The notes: a model not told the origin generated them from the sequence alone. A stretch of 64,000 nucleotides of DNA from CAYZJV01 sp049310885 (GCF_049310885.1 NZ_JBMDYO010000001.1:744001-808000); one strand, 5' to 3'; positions 43,063 to 52,194 are shown, counted from the stretch's first letter. Program-made: numbers and translations.

Positions 43063-44850
43063 TTAACGGACTTCGATCGCTCCAAACTTACAGGTCTCAT
43101 AACACACGCCACATTTGATACAGGCAGCCTGATCAATGACATGGACCTCCCGTCGTTCACCTGAAATAGCCACTACAGGACACTTTCGGGCACAAGCCGT
43201 ACAACCGATACACTTGTCTGGAAGTATGTGGTAACTAATAAGGCTCTTGCACTTGCCAGCGGGACATTTCTTATCCACAACGTGGGCTACATACTCGTCA
43301 TGGAAGTAATGGAGTGTGGAAAGAATCGGATTCGGCGCAGTCTGTCCGAGGGCACAGAGTGAAGCCTTCTTCATAGCTTCTCCAATCTCTACCATCTGAT
43401 CCAGATCATCCATCGTAGCATTACCCTTGGTTATCTTGTCGAGTAGGTTAGCCAACGATCTACCACCGATACGGCAAGGTGAGCACTTTCCACAGGATTC
43501 ATCGACTGTAAAGTTCAGGTAGAACTTGGCTACATCTACAATACAGTCATCTTCATCCATGACAATCATTCCACCACTACCCATCATGGAACCGAGCTTG
43601 GTGAGACTGCCGAAATCGATTGGAGTATCGAGGAAGTCCTTAGTGATTACTCCACCGGAGGGACCTCCAGTTTGTACTGCTTTGAACTCCCTGTCGTTTG
43701 CAATACCACCACCGATATCGTAGATGATCTCGCGGAGGGTTGTACCCATGGGAACTTCAACGAGTCCGGAGTTACGGATCTTTCCAGTAAGGGCGAAGAC
43801 CTTGGTTCCGTGGCTATCGGGAGTACCGATCTGGCTGAACCAATCTCCCCCTTTGAGGATAATCATACAGATATTCGCCCAAGTCTCTACATTGTTGATC
43901 ACGGTAGGCTTGCCCCAGAGTCCCTTGACTGCTGGGAACGGAGGTCGTGGAACGGGCATTCCGCGCTTACCTTCGATAGATGCAAGGAGTGCTGTCTCTT
44001 CTCCACAAACGAAGGCTCCTGCTCCCAGGCGGATCTCGATATCGAAATCGAAACCACTGCCAAGGATATCCTTACCCAGCAGTCCATATTCCCTTGCCTG
44101 CTCCATGGCTATCTCTAGCCTTTTTATAGCAAGGGGATACTCGGCTCTAATGTAGATATAACCCTGATTCGCACCGACAGTCTTTCCTGCGATCGCCATT
44201 GCCTCCAGAACGGAGTGCGGATCGCCTTCCAGGGTAGAACGGTCCATATAGGCACCGGGGTCACCCTCGTCTGCGTTCACGACTATGAATTTCTGATCCG
44301 ATACAGCCTGCTTGGTGAAGTTCCACTTCATCCATGTGGGAAATCCTGCACCACCGCGACCGCGGAGACCGGCAATCTTCAACTCATTGATCACATCGTC
44401 AGCACTCATATCGAAGAGAACCTTCTCCAATGCAGCATAACCTTCCCTTGCAATATACTCGTCGATATTCTCGGGATCGATAAATCCACAGTTGCGTAAG
44501 ACGATACGGTACTGTTTCTGGTAGAATTCTATATCCTCGACCTTGGCGTGTTTCTTGTTCCCCTCTTTCACATAGAGAAGCCGTTTTACTTCACGGCCTT
44601 TCACGATATGTTCGGCCACCAGTTCTTTGGCATCTTCAGGTTTTACCTGGACATAGAAGGAATCTTCGGGAAGGATCTTTACGATAGGACCTTGTTCACA
44701 GAATCCGAAACATCCGGTCTTTACAACCTGGACCTCATCGGAGACGCCTTGTACTTTGAGTTCCGAAACCAAGGCCTCATAAATGTCGTTTGCTTTGCTG
44801 GATTCACATGCTGTTCCTCCGCAAACCAAGATGTAGTTTCTAAATGCCAT
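43063..44850 (-). CDS. hydB: NADH-binding NuoF/HndC-type hydrogenase subunit
   Basis: 595 residues. Thioredoxin-like [2Fe-2S] domain about 1-95 (Cys in CGGTACESS and TGCFGFCEQGP), FMN/NAD domain (LRGRGGAGFPTWMKW, NADEGDPGAYMDRS), [4Fe-4S] site ESCGKCSPCRIG near 460, and two C-terminal ferredoxin clusters (CIGCTACARKCP, CIKCGVCYETC). It accepts electrons from NADH and contributes to flavin-based electron bifurcation in HydABC enzymes. Overlaps the preceding gene by one base (TAATG). Confidence 0.95.
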   Translation of the reverse strand: MAFRNYILVCGGTACESSKANDIYEALVSELKVQGVSDEVQVVKTGCFGFCEQGPIVKILPEDSFYVQVKPEDAKELVAEHIVKGREVKRLLYVKEGNKKHAKVEDIEFYQKQYRIVLRNCGFIDPENIDEYIAREGYAALEKVLFDMSADDVINELKIAGLRGRGGAGFPTWMKWNFTKQAVSDQKFIVVNADEGDPGAYMDRSTLEGDPHSVLEAMAIAGKTVGANQGYIYIRAEYPLAIKRLEIAMEQAREYGLLGKDILGSGFDFDIEIRLGAGAFVCGEETALLASIEGKRGMPVPRPPFPAVKGLWGKPTVINNVETWANICMIILKGGDWFSQIGTPDSHGTKVFALTGKIRNSGLVEVPMGTTLREIIYDIGGGIANDREFKAVQTGGPSGGVITKDFLDTPIDFGSLTKLGSMMGSGGMIVMDEDDCIVDVAKFYLNFTVDESCGKCSPCRIGGRSLANLLDKITKGNATMDDLDQMVEIGEAMKKASLCALGQTAPNPILSTLHYFHDEYVAHVVDKKCPAGKCKSLISYHILPDKCIGCTACARKCPVVAISGERREVHVIDQAACIKCGVCYETCKFGAIEVR

Positions 44851-45251
44851 TACTTGCCTCCATCCTTGAGAATATCCGTAGAGGGACGATCGAACACATG
44901 GTCTGTAACCATCTTGTTGCGCATGATATGATCTTCAACGATAGTCTTTGCCACAGCAGCGTCGACCTTTCCGTAGATAACAGGGGGCATTCCCGGTGTG
45001 AGTACTTCTACAGTGGGTTCCACGTAGCACAATCCCATACAACCGGTCTGTGTTACTGAAACATCTGTGATATTGTGGGCATCCAATTCCTTTAGGAATG
45101 CATCAAGAACCGGCTTTGCGCCAGCAGCTATACCACAGGTTCCCATACCGATGATGATCTGAGAATTCTTACCAGCGATATCGCGCTTCTGGATCTCACC
45201 TTTCTTGGTGTCCCTAAGCTTCCGTAATTCCTCCAATGTCATCTTAGCCAT
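44850..45251 (-). CDS. Thioredoxin-like [2Fe-2S] protein, HndB type
   Basis: 133 residues. ATG at 45249-45251 follows GAGGAGG; a longer frame overlaps the ATPase gene. IIIGMGTCGIAAGAKPV and TQTGCMGLCYVEPTVEV supply the four Cys for a [2Fe-2S] cluster. HndB-like subunits are found in NADP(H)-type tetrameric hydrogenases; here it sits between the ATPase and NuoF-like genes and overlaps the latter by one base. Electron relay role by family. Confidence 0.88.
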   Translation of the reverse strand: MAKMTLEELRKLRDTKKGEIQKRDIAGKNSQIIIGMGTCGIAAGAKPVLDAFLKELDAHNITDVSVTQTGCMGLCYVEPTVEVLTPGMPPVIYGKVDAAVAKTIVEDHIMRNKMVTDHVFDRPSTDILKDGGK

Positions 45252-45279
45252 TGTAGCCTCCTCATCCGGGTCATTTAAA

Positions 45280-45849
45280 TCAACCTCGGTTCCGTATTTC
45301 ATCCAAAGCAGCCTCTTGGGACTGCAAATATGTTCTCAACAGTTGCATCGCACCGCTCGAATCGAACGATCCCAACAACTCCTCTAACTCTGAACGGTCC
45401 AGTTCGAAAGCATCCATATGGCCGTCCAAGTCCAATTTTCTGTGGACAACCAATTGATATGCTCCGGGGAAAGAAACCATCGACAAGAGTGTCGATACCA
45501 TGTTCCCCTTCGGTGGACAGTCGATATGGTCCAATGGAAAGGTAAACCGTACCGTAGTCCCTTTCCCTAGTTGCGATTCCAAGGAAAAATCTCCCTCGAC
45601 CGCATCCACCGCCTGAATCAGGAACGGAATCCCCAATCCCACCTTTCTCTTGGCATGCTTTATGCCATCGGTATAGAATGGGTCGGTTACCTTCCGACGG
45701 ACATCGTCTGCCATCCCTTTACCATTATCCTCCACCGTGAAAGTTATGGTCGTCCTTCTCTCATCGATATCCACTTGAATGGAATCGGCTCCCGATTCCA
45801 CCGCATTCTGGTAGATATCGGATAAGAAGTCACACAAGGATGCGTGCAT
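45280..45849 (-). CDS. GHKL-type ATP-binding protein of the hydrogenase operon
   Basis: 189 residues. A histidine-kinase-like ATPase fold without a HisKA domain: N box DIYQNAVESGADSIQV near 10-25, G1 DNGKGM near 42, and GKGTTVRFTFPL near 96. Residues beyond 110 are unrecognised. Genes of this kind occur between the NuoE- and HndB-like genes of Firmicute and Thermotogae hydrogenase operons, but their role is not established. Starts 13 bases after the NuoE-like stop; GGGGTAG upstream. Confidence 0.8.
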   Translation of the reverse strand: MHASLCDFLSDIYQNAVESGADSIQVDIDERRTTITFTVEDNGKGMADDVRRKVTDPFYTDGIKHAKRKVGLGIPFLIQAVDAVEGDFSLESQLGKGTTVRFTFPLDHIDCPPKGNMVSTLLSMVSFPGAYQLVVHRKLDLDGHMDAFELDRSELEELLGSFDSSGAMQLLRTYLQSQEAALDEIRNRG

Positions 45850-45862
45850 GCTACCCCGAAAA

Positions 45863-46330
45863 TCAGTTGAATTTGGCTATGATGCCTGGCAACTGATCCT
45901 TGGTAACCTTACCGAAAACCTCTCCACCCACAGTCAAGACAGGGGCAAGGCCACAACAACCTACGCAACGAACACCCTCTAGGGAGAATTTTCCATCCCC
46001 GGTGACGGCTCCCACTTCAATTCCCAAAAGACTGGTCAACTCCTCAACGAGCATTTCTCCACCCTTCAGGTAGCAAGCGGTTCCAAGGCAGACCTGGATA
46101 TTATGTTCGCCAGGTTTTGTGGTCTTGAAGAAGTGGTAGAAAGACAACACTCCATAGATAGTAGCCAACGGAATATCCAATAATTCGGCTACCTTATCAG
46201 CCGATTCACGGGATACATAACCGAACTCTTCCTGCACACGGTGCAGTACCATGATCAGATTGCCCGGTTTCTTTTTCCATTCTTTGATAAATGCAAGTAG
46301 ATCCTTGGAGAACTTGGTATCTTCTTTCAT
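45863..46330 (-). CDS. hydC: NuoE-like [2Fe-2S] hydrogenase subunit (HndA type)
   Basis: 155 residues, thioredoxin-like 24-kDa family. Cys ligands in VCLGTACYLKGG and RCVGCCGLAP. N-terminal helical bundle with VLHRVQEEFGYVSRESAD, typical of NuoE. The only nearby Shine-Dalgarno, GGAGG, is 13 bases before the ATG, longer than ideal. First gene of the hydrogenase operon; promoter at 46371-46399. Confidence 0.93.
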   Translation of the reverse strand: MKEDTKFSKDLLAFIKEWKKKPGNLIMVLHRVQEEFGYVSRESADKVAELLDIPLATIYGVLSFYHFFKTTKPGEHNIQVCLGTACYLKGGEMLVEELTSLLGIEVGAVTGDGKFSLEGVRCVGCCGLAPVLTVGGEVFGKVTKDQLPGIIAKFN

Positions 46331-46370
46331 AGTAGACTTGGAACCTCCAGTACTCAGTATTCAATTATCT

Positions 46371-46399
46371 ATTGTAGCGGTTAAAAGTGAAATACTCAA
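46371..46399 (-). promoter_or_regulatory. Promoter of the hydrogenase operon
   Basis: Minus strand: TTGAGT (46394-46399), 17-base spacer, TACAAT (46371-46376), 41 bases before the first ATG. The plus-strand GTGAAATA (46387-46394) inside it resembles half of a Rex site, so redox control is possible. Confidence 0.65.
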
Positions 46400-46459
46400 T
46401 ATATATTTGTTTATCGGTTTGCTAAATTTTATGTTTTGCTCAATTTAATATCCGAGATA

Positions 46460-46488
46460 TTGTATTAAAATGAGATTTATTGTATAAT
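46460..46488 (+). promoter_or_regulatory. Promoter of rex
   Basis: TTGTAT (46460-46465), 17-base spacer, perfect TATAAT (46483-46488), 26 bases before the rex ATG. Its -10 is embedded in the Rex-type operator at 46480-46497. Confidence 0.75.
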
Positions 46489-46497
46489 TTTTCACAT
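46480..46497. promoter_or_regulatory. Rex-type operator (ROP) over the rex -10 box
   Basis: 18 bases matching the general Rex site (TTGTGAAATATTTCACAA) at 14 positions, with half-sites TTGT and TTTCACA. Rex binds such sites when NADH/NAD+ is low and leaves when NADH rises. Position on the -10 implies autorepression. Confidence 0.65.
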
Positions 46498-46513
46498 TAA
46501 AGGGGATTTAGTC

Positions 46514-47152
46514 ATGAATAGTGATATGATAATTCGCATAACCAGGTATTATCGCATCCTGAACAGGTTGCGTTCACTCGGTTTGGAGAAAGTTTTCGCA
46601 CATAACCTCGCAGATGCTGCGGGTGTATCGGCCGCCGTGGTAAGGAAAGACTTCTCGCTTTTGGAAATCCATGGCCAAAAACGGGGTGGATACGAGATCC
46701 ACGATCTTATCGCCAGTCTGGGAAAGATCTTAGGTAAGACAGATGAGCCGCAGAATGTCATAATCCTCGGTTGTGGAAGAATCGGGAAGGCTCTCATGCA
46801 CTACAACGGTTTTGAGCCGGACGGTATTAAAGTGGTAGCCGGATTCGATTCCGACCCCCTTGTCTACAGTGACAGCACCCACCCGGTCCCCGTCTATCCG
46901 GTAAGTAGGATTGAGGAGGTTGCCAATGCGTTCGACGTCAAGGTTGCTATCATCACGGTACCTGAATCGGCAACAGCCGACAGTTTCCAGCGTCTCATGA
47001 ATGCGGGAATCCGCGGTGTGCTGAATTTCAGTCCTATTACTCTCAAGCCTATCAAATGTGAAGATGGAACTGTTCCCATAGTCCACAATATGAATATCGC
47101 CTTGGAGTTGGAGCAGATCTTTTACGAACTGCAATTTCCCAAGAACGACTGA
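46514..47152 (+). CDS. rex: Redox-sensing transcriptional repressor Rex
   Basis: 212 residues. Winged helix about 1-75 (RYYRILNRLRSLGLEKVFAH, VRKDFSLLEIHGQKRGGYE), Rossmann domain with GCGRIGKALMHY near 91-102 and FSPITLK; C-terminal swapped helix ALELEQIFYEL. AAGGGGA before the ATG. Divergent from the hydrogenase operon, which oxidises NADH to H2, so direct control of the operon by NADH/NAD+ is expected. Confidence 0.95.
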   Translation: MNSDMIIRITRYYRILNRLRSLGLEKVFAHNLADAAGVSAAVVRKDFSLLEIHGQKRGGYEIHDLIASLGKILGKTDEPQNVIILGCGRIGKALMHYNGFEPDGIKVVAGFDSDPLVYSDSTHPVPVYPVSRIEEVANAFDVKVAIITVPESATADSFQRLMNAGIRGVLNFSPITLKPIKCEDGTVPIVHNMNIALELEQIFYELQFPKND

Positions 47153-47178
47153 CACGCTATCTACGTATAAACTTTGAC

Positions 47179-48246
47179 TTACCTGCCCGCCAGCGTTACT
47201 GCTACAGGCAGGTGGTCTGAAATCCCACACTTCTTTTGGACATTCCAACGATCCGGATGTCCATCGTCATCCAATAATTGGGAGTTCGTTCCCACATAGC
47301 CCCGCGAAAATTCCAATCCATAGGAATCGAAAAATGCGGGAGAGAGCAGGATCTGATCGAAACTCTCCCAGACTCCCCCGTACCAATAGGATCCTTCGAC
47401 CGTATTCATCAATGTCTGTGAGGAGTCCAGCCACCATGTATACCATCCACCCTCGGTAGGAGTGGAGCCTCCGACGATAAAGGACCCCAAACGCTTGTAT
47501 GATTGTGAATCGGCTGCCTGGACGGGAACCAATGCCGTTTGAAAAACTTCATCTTCACGGAAATAGGCATCGGCACTTTCGTTGAAATCCCCAGCTATGA
47601 CCACAGGAAGCAGGGGATTCTCCTTCATTAATTCTTTTACACGGTCATTGATCAGGTTCGCCAGATCTATCCTAAGAGGCTCGGTCTCCTCTACCCCTTC
47701 TCTACGGGACTTAGCATGGAGCGCAAAAAGTACAATCCGCTCAGAACCGACATCTATCTTCACTTCCAATGCTGAACGGGTGGATGCTCCCCGATGGACG
47801 CGAGCCTCCACAATAGGGAAACGGCTCGCCACTGCTGTCTGGATAGCTGATCCACTATCGGCAGTAACCGCATACCACTGATAACCACGAGATTTAAGCG
47901 GACCTTCCAAAAGATCTTCCAGAACCCCCACATGTTCTATCTCCTGTAAGGCAAGGATGTCGGGAACCCCGCCATGGCCTTGGGTAATTGCTCGTCCAGT
48001 CTGTTCCAAACGACGGGCATAGGCTTGAGCAGACCAGCCCTGTTCAGGGGTATATTCGGGATATTCACTTCCACTAACCAAAGTATCGAAGAGGTTTTGA
48101 ACATTATAAGTGACAATCGTGAGACCATCGGAATCGGATGGGTTTCCAGCCAGTTCACAACCACAACTACACAGGCAGCAAACCAACATAAGTGTACAAA
48201 CTGCACTCACCATAGCGGTATTCCGCGGAGAAGAAAGTCTGGGCAT
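47179..48246 (-). CDS. Endonuclease/exonuclease/phosphatase-family protein, probably secreted lipoprotein
   Basis: 355 residues. Hydrophobic N-terminus with several Cys (LVCCLCSCGCE) that can serve as a lipoprotein signal. Catalytic EEP motifs TYNVQNLF, ALQEIE, GDFNESAD and SDHLPV are all present, so the enzyme should be an active metal-dependent phosphodiesterase (nuclease or lipid/inositol phosphatase-like). An AGGAGGTGATA site precedes the ATG. Outside the cytoplasm it could degrade DNA for nutrients. Convergent with rex, 26 bases apart. Confidence 0.85.
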   Translation of the reverse strand: MPRLSSPRNTAMVSAVCTLMLVCCLCSCGCELAGNPSDSDGLTIVTYNVQNLFDTLVSGSEYPEYTPEQGWSAQAYARRLEQTGRAITQGHGGVPDILALQEIEHVGVLEDLLEGPLKSRGYQWYAVTADSGSAIQTAVASRFPIVEARVHRGASTRSALEVKIDVGSERIVLFALHAKSRREGVEETEPLRIDLANLINDRVKELMKENPLLPVVIAGDFNESADAYFREDEVFQTALVPVQAADSQSYKRLGSFIVGGSTPTEGGWYTWWLDSSQTLMNTVEGSYWYGGVWESFDQILLSPAFFDSYGLEFSRGYVGTNSQLLDDDGHPDRWNVQKKCGISDHLPVAVTLAGR

Positions 48247-48298
48247 AGGGTATCACCTCCTAAGGGTATCTACTCCATATACCGCGACAGAGTCGATT

Positions 48299-50521
48299 CT
48301 ACTGCATATTCTTTTTCAGTTGATACGAAAAATAGAGTACTGCAAGGGCATCATCTCCATCTGTCTGGGCTCGTGGCATGCTTTGAGATTCCAAAATTGC
48401 CTGATACAGATGTCGCAAACGTGAGTCACGGAAGGTGAGATTGCGGGTCATAGAGAAACAGATTGCCCAGATTCGGGACCATTCGCGGTGCTCGAACGCA
48501 CTGGATATTGCACCTCGCTGCTGGTCTATCTCCACTACATCGCGGGCCTCCTCCAAGAATTCGGAAAGGTAATCGTCAGCTCCAAGGTTTTTCTGTTCAT
48601 AGAGGTCGGAGAGCGACGGGGAGAACTTTAGAAATTGGGCTAGCACCGCATACCGTGTTTGGCGGAAGGTATCACTCCTTCCCTTTTTCGCAGCCAAGAA
48701 GAGTTCTTCAAAGAAAACTCCCTCCTTATCCATGATATCGCGGGCAATCAGGAAGTTCAGCTCCTCTGCAATGGTGGTTGAGAGATCACTGATCGATTCT
48801 ACTCGTGAGAGGTAGCGAGAATCACGGGTCACCCTGGCAAGCGATTTCGCAGCTATGGAACGATTGAGGACTGAACCATGTTCCAACAAATAGATCAGAG
48901 CCCGCTCGGCCTTCTCATTGTGTACATAAGCTCCAAGGGCATAGATTGCCTCTTCCTGCGTATATGAATCGGTATCGAAGGCATCTCGGATCAGATCATC
49001 AACCAATGCCAATCGGGGCCGGTCGAACAGGCCACGAATCACCTCTGCCTTATCATTCGAAAATGGAGAGGCGAGCGTTCTCCGTATTTCGCTGGTCGCC
49101 ACACCTGTCAGATTGGTTCCTAAACTAAGGAGTATCGATTTCCGTTTAATGGGGTCGGTGGCCTTCCCCAGACGATCCATATCAATAAATGCCCGTATTC
49201 CGTGTAACGAGAACATAATCTGGGCTGCAGCTTTGGTGGAATAACTTCCCTTCTCACTCAATGAGGCTGAAAATACCAATCCAAGGATCGAGAGGCTAAG
49301 GGCAAGGGTGAAGGTGAGGATATAGGCATTTCCAAAATGGAGTGCCCCTATAGTAACGGTATGAGCTAGGCGGGTCCCCTCTGTCGCAAGGGCGCCTCCT
49401 GCCAGACCACTGAACAAGGCAAGAATCGCAATGACAAAGTTGACCATGGAATTGAATCCGACTCCCTCATCATCGGGTATCACACCTGCCAACAGGCGTC
49501 GTATGAGGATACTGATCACACCAAGGAAAAAGTTGCTCAGAAATCCCAAGATGAAATACCAGTACATCGCTGCTCCTACAGGAACGATGATCCACCCGAT
49601 CAAACTTGCCACCAGGGCAAAACCGTTGGCGATTATCAGTGGGCGGGAACCTAAGCGATCGCTGAAGAATTTAGTGAAGCTTCCCGAAAGGACGACCGCA
49701 AGGCTTACCCCGATGGTATAGAGGAAGATGATATTCGACCGTAGCCCGACCTCCTTGGTGAGAAAAGCGACACTCATACCTAAGACAACCGTCACCATCA
49801 TATAAGTCCAATAGACCAACAGACGTACTCGTGAGATACGTTCCCCCATAGCCTCCTTGAAGATAACGAAAATGGTCCGACCTTTACGGTATTCAATATT
49901 AGTCCTACAGGGGATCTTGCTCAGGTGGTGCGATGCTATGGTATTCGCTATTACACCGATCATCTGCAGTGCAACCAGACCGACTACTCCGCCGAGGCGT
50001 TCCAAAGAGGTTACAACGAAGTTCAGAAATTTCGCGACTATCGTAGAGGATTGGAATGCCACATTGGTATTGCCGATTACCCGCCCTCGGGTCCGGTTGC
50101 TGGTGATATTTTTGAAGGTATAATCATAGAGGACAACGCCCAACAATCTGAATAGACAGAACAGGGTATAGACTATGAGTAGCAGTGCGACGGCAGGAGA
50201 CCCTTCGATCCACAGGAGGGGGAGATAGAGCACGCACACCAAGCCGCGCAATACCCAAGTGATAGTCTGTATTTTCACGACATTCTTGTCTTTGAATATG
50301 CGTGACATCACCGGGAGGATTATTCCGACGATATACATGGCTGATGCGATATACCCGAGGGCAATATTACCGGCTCCGAATTGGACAGCCAGGATATAGA
50401 CGATGGTATCTCCCAACATACTGAAGCCCAGGCCATTCCACACTTCGGAGTGGTACAGTCTGTTCTGGCCTATCCGTTTTTCGGCTTCAGATAAATATTT
50501 TGTCAGGACCATCGTTAGCAT
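48299..50521 (-). CDS. MFS-like membrane protein with C-terminal HEAT-like helical domain
   Basis: 740 residues. About 12 membrane helices to residue 430 in the MFS pattern, then about 300 soluble residues in short paired helices, including TQEEAIYALGAYVHNEKAERALIYLLEHG-type repeats resembling HEAT/armadillo units. Among MFS proteins this long cytoplasmic extension is uncommon, and recalls nucleotide-transporter-like or Tlc-HEAT proteins of other spirochaetes and chlamydiae. Two possible starts (50521, 50512) share a GAGGTGGG site. Function and substrate unknown. Confidence 0.75.
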   Translation of the reverse strand: MLTMVLTKYLSEAEKRIGQNRLYHSEVWNGLGFSMLGDTIVYILAVQFGAGNIALGYIASAMYIVGIILPVMSRIFKDKNVVKIQTITWVLRGLVCVLYLPLLWIEGSPAVALLLIVYTLFCLFRLLGVVLYDYTFKNITSNRTRGRVIGNTNVAFQSSTIVAKFLNFVVTSLERLGGVVGLVALQMIGVIANTIASHHLSKIPCRTNIEYRKGRTIFVIFKEAMGERISRVRLLVYWTYMMVTVVLGMSVAFLTKEVGLRSNIIFLYTIGVSLAVVLSGSFTKFFSDRLGSRPLIIANGFALVASLIGWIIVPVGAAMYWYFILGFLSNFFLGVISILIRRLLAGVIPDDEGVGFNSMVNFVIAILALFSGLAGGALATEGTRLAHTVTIGALHFGNAYILTFTLALSLSILGLVFSASLSEKGSYSTKAAAQIMFSLHGIRAFIDMDRLGKATDPIKRKSILLSLGTNLTGVATSEIRRTLASPFSNDKAEVIRGLFDRPRLALVDDLIRDAFDTDSYTQEEAIYALGAYVHNEKAERALIYLLEHGSVLNRSIAAKSLARVTRDSRYLSRVESISDLSTTIAEELNFLIARDIMDKEGVFFEELFLAAKKGRSDTFRQTRYAVLAQFLKFSPSLSDLYEQKNLGADDYLSEFLEEARDVVEIDQQRGAISSAFEHREWSRIWAICFSMTRNLTFRDSRLRHLYQAILESQSMPRAQTDGDDALAVLYFSYQLKKNMQ

Positions 50522-50571
50522 CCCACCTCAAGGGCACCCTTACCGGGGTATCGGCTCTGGGAGGGAGTTCC

Positions 50572-51150
50572 TCAGATTTCGCTTCTATTCTCCACTACCC
50601 GGCTTATAAGTCCGTAGGAAATGGCTTCTTGGGCATCGAGCCAATAATCCCTATCGGTATCCCGTTTCACCACTTCTATCGGTTGCCCTGTCTGGGCTGC
50701 AACTATGGCATTCAGCCGATCACGCGTGCGCTCCAATTGTTTTGTATAGATCTCTATATCGGTGGCTACCCCCTCCATCCTACTCATAGGCTGGTGGATC
50801 AGGTAGCTGGAATTGGGAAGTCCCAAACGACGCTCTGCGGGAACAGCGAGCAGGACCAAGGTAGCTGCACTGGCAATCAGGCCCATACCGATCATATAGA
50901 CCTCATTCTTCACGAATTTGGCCATATCGTAGATTGCGAATCCGGCATCCACATCTCCACCTGGAGAGTTTATGAATATCTTAATAGGTTCGTCACTCTC
51001 AGCTTCCAGGATCAACAGTTGTTTTACCACCTTCTCGGCGCTCTCCTTGTCGATTTCACCAGAGAGCATGATCGAACGTGTCTGTAAAAACTTGTCCGAA
51101 ACTACATCTGCGCCATTCTCTTTCTTCTCATTCTTATCGGTATCTGCCAT
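50572..51150 (-). CDS. clpP: ATP-dependent Clp protease proteolytic subunit
   Basis: 192 residues. ATG at 51148-51150 follows GGAGAG; the longer frame to 51201 has no ribosome site. Catalytic Ser in GLIASAATLVLLA, His in SYLIHQPMS, and Asp in YWLDAQEAISYG. INSPGGDVDAGFAIYDMAK is the ClpP handle region. The Ser motif IASAA differs from the common QAASM, which suggests a divergent ClpP paralogue of the kind several bacteria carry as a second copy. Works with ClpX/ClpA in cytoplasmic protein turnover. Confidence 0.9.
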   Translation of the reverse strand: MADTDKNEKKENGADVVSDKFLQTRSIMLSGEIDKESAEKVVKQLLILEAESDEPIKIFINSPGGDVDAGFAIYDMAKFVKNEVYMIGMGLIASAATLVLLAVPAERRLGLPNSSYLIHQPMSRMEGVATDIEIYTKQLERTRDRLNAIVAAQTGQPIEVVKRDTDRDYWLDAQEAISYGLISRVVENRSEI

Positions 51151-51187
51151 TATTCTCTCCACATCGTCCGGAATCCCGGATTCCCAA

Positions 51188-51216
51188 AGTATACGGAACA
51201 AATCGGTAAATGAAAA
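51188..51216 (-). promoter_or_regulatory. Promoter of clpP
   Basis: Minus strand TTTTCA (51211-51216), 17-base spacer, TATACT (51188-51193), 37 bases before the clpP ATG. Confidence 0.6.
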
Positions 51217-51265
51217 GACTCTGCGGCCTTCGGGATACGTTACTTTCTATACGACTGGGGAAGAG

Positions 51266-51300
51266 TTGCTACTTTAGGCAGGGTAGATTATAGTTGCGCT
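51266..51300 (+). promoter_or_regulatory. Leaderless-type promoter of era
   Basis: TTGCTA (51266-51271), 17-base spacer, TATAGT (51289-51294), then six bases to the ATG at 51301. There is no room for a Shine-Dalgarno downstream of the predicted start point. Confidence 0.72.
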
Positions 51301-52185
51301 ATGAAATGTGCCACAGTTGCCATAATAGGCCGTCCATCCTCAGGAAAATCGACATTGGTGAACACGATCTGCGAACGCAAGGTGTCCATTACCGCATCTA
51401 CCCCGCAAACAACAAGAAATGCGATTAGGGCTATCTTTACCGATCAGAGGGGGCAGCTGATCTTCACCGATACTCCCGGTTATCATACGAGTGAACAGAC
51501 TATGAACTTGCGTCTGCAGGAGACAACCCGGTCAGCTTTGGGAGATTCGGACGCGATCCTCTATATGGTGGATCCGAAAAGACCTGCCGGTGCAGAAGAA
51601 CAGGCTATCGTTAGATTGGTACTTGCTGCAAAAGTTCCCGTTGTTATTGCTATTAATAAGAAGGATATAGCCAAAGATGCCGAGATCGCTGAAATGCGTA
51701 AGTATATTGCTGAACATTTCAGCGGAGAAACACCGGTCCTAGAGCTTTCAGCAAAGGATGATACGGGTGTGGATGAGGTGTTGATAGCGTTGTTCAAGTT
51801 AGCTCCTGAAGGTGAATTGCTCTATCCAGAGGAGACCTATACCGACCAACCCATCGAGTTCAGGATTTCCGAGATTATCCGCGAAAAGGCAATTGCCTTG
51901 GTGACCGAGGAGCTGCCCCACGCAATCTATGTGGAGGTTGCCGATCTGGAATATTCTGAGGAGTCCGCTTCGATCTGGATCCGTGCTTTCATTATCGTTG
52001 AACGGGAGACGCAAAAGGGAATCGTGGTAGGTCATGGTGGTTCGGGTATTAAAAAGATCCGCCAAGGCGCTTTCAAGGAGGTCAAAAAGCTATTTCCCGG
52101 TATGCAGGTACATCTTGATCTTAGGGTGAAGGCACAACCCAAGTGGCGTAAGAATAGTATTGTGCTCGATCGTATCCTGAGATAG
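51301..52185 (+). CDS. era: GTPase Era
   Basis: 294 residues. G1 GRPSSGKSTLVN, G3 DTPGYH, G4 NKKD, and the C-terminal KH domain with VVGHGGSGIKKIRQGA. Normal length for Era, which binds the 3' end of 16S rRNA and assists 30S assembly. Appears to be translated from a leaderless message. Convergent with lysS. Confidence 0.95.
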   Translation: MKCATVAIIGRPSSGKSTLVNTICERKVSITASTPQTTRNAIRAIFTDQRGQLIFTDTPGYHTSEQTMNLRLQETTRSALGDSDAILYMVDPKRPAGAEEQAIVRLVLAAKVPVVIAINKKDIAKDAEIAEMRKYIAEHFSGETPVLELSAKDDTGVDEVLIALFKLAPEGELLYPEETYTDQPIEFRISEIIREKAIALVTEELPHAIYVEVADLEYSEESASIWIRAFIIVERETQKGIVVGHGGSGIKKIRQGAFKEVKKLFPGMQVHLDLRVKAQPKWRKNSIVLDRILR

Positions 52186-52194
52186 CAATCCTTG

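Noticed and set aside
43063..46330. Possible Complex I (nuo) operon
   Set aside because: NuoE/NuoF-like subunits are present, but the only partner is an [FeFe] hydrogenase; no Nuo membrane subunits. It is a hydrogenase.
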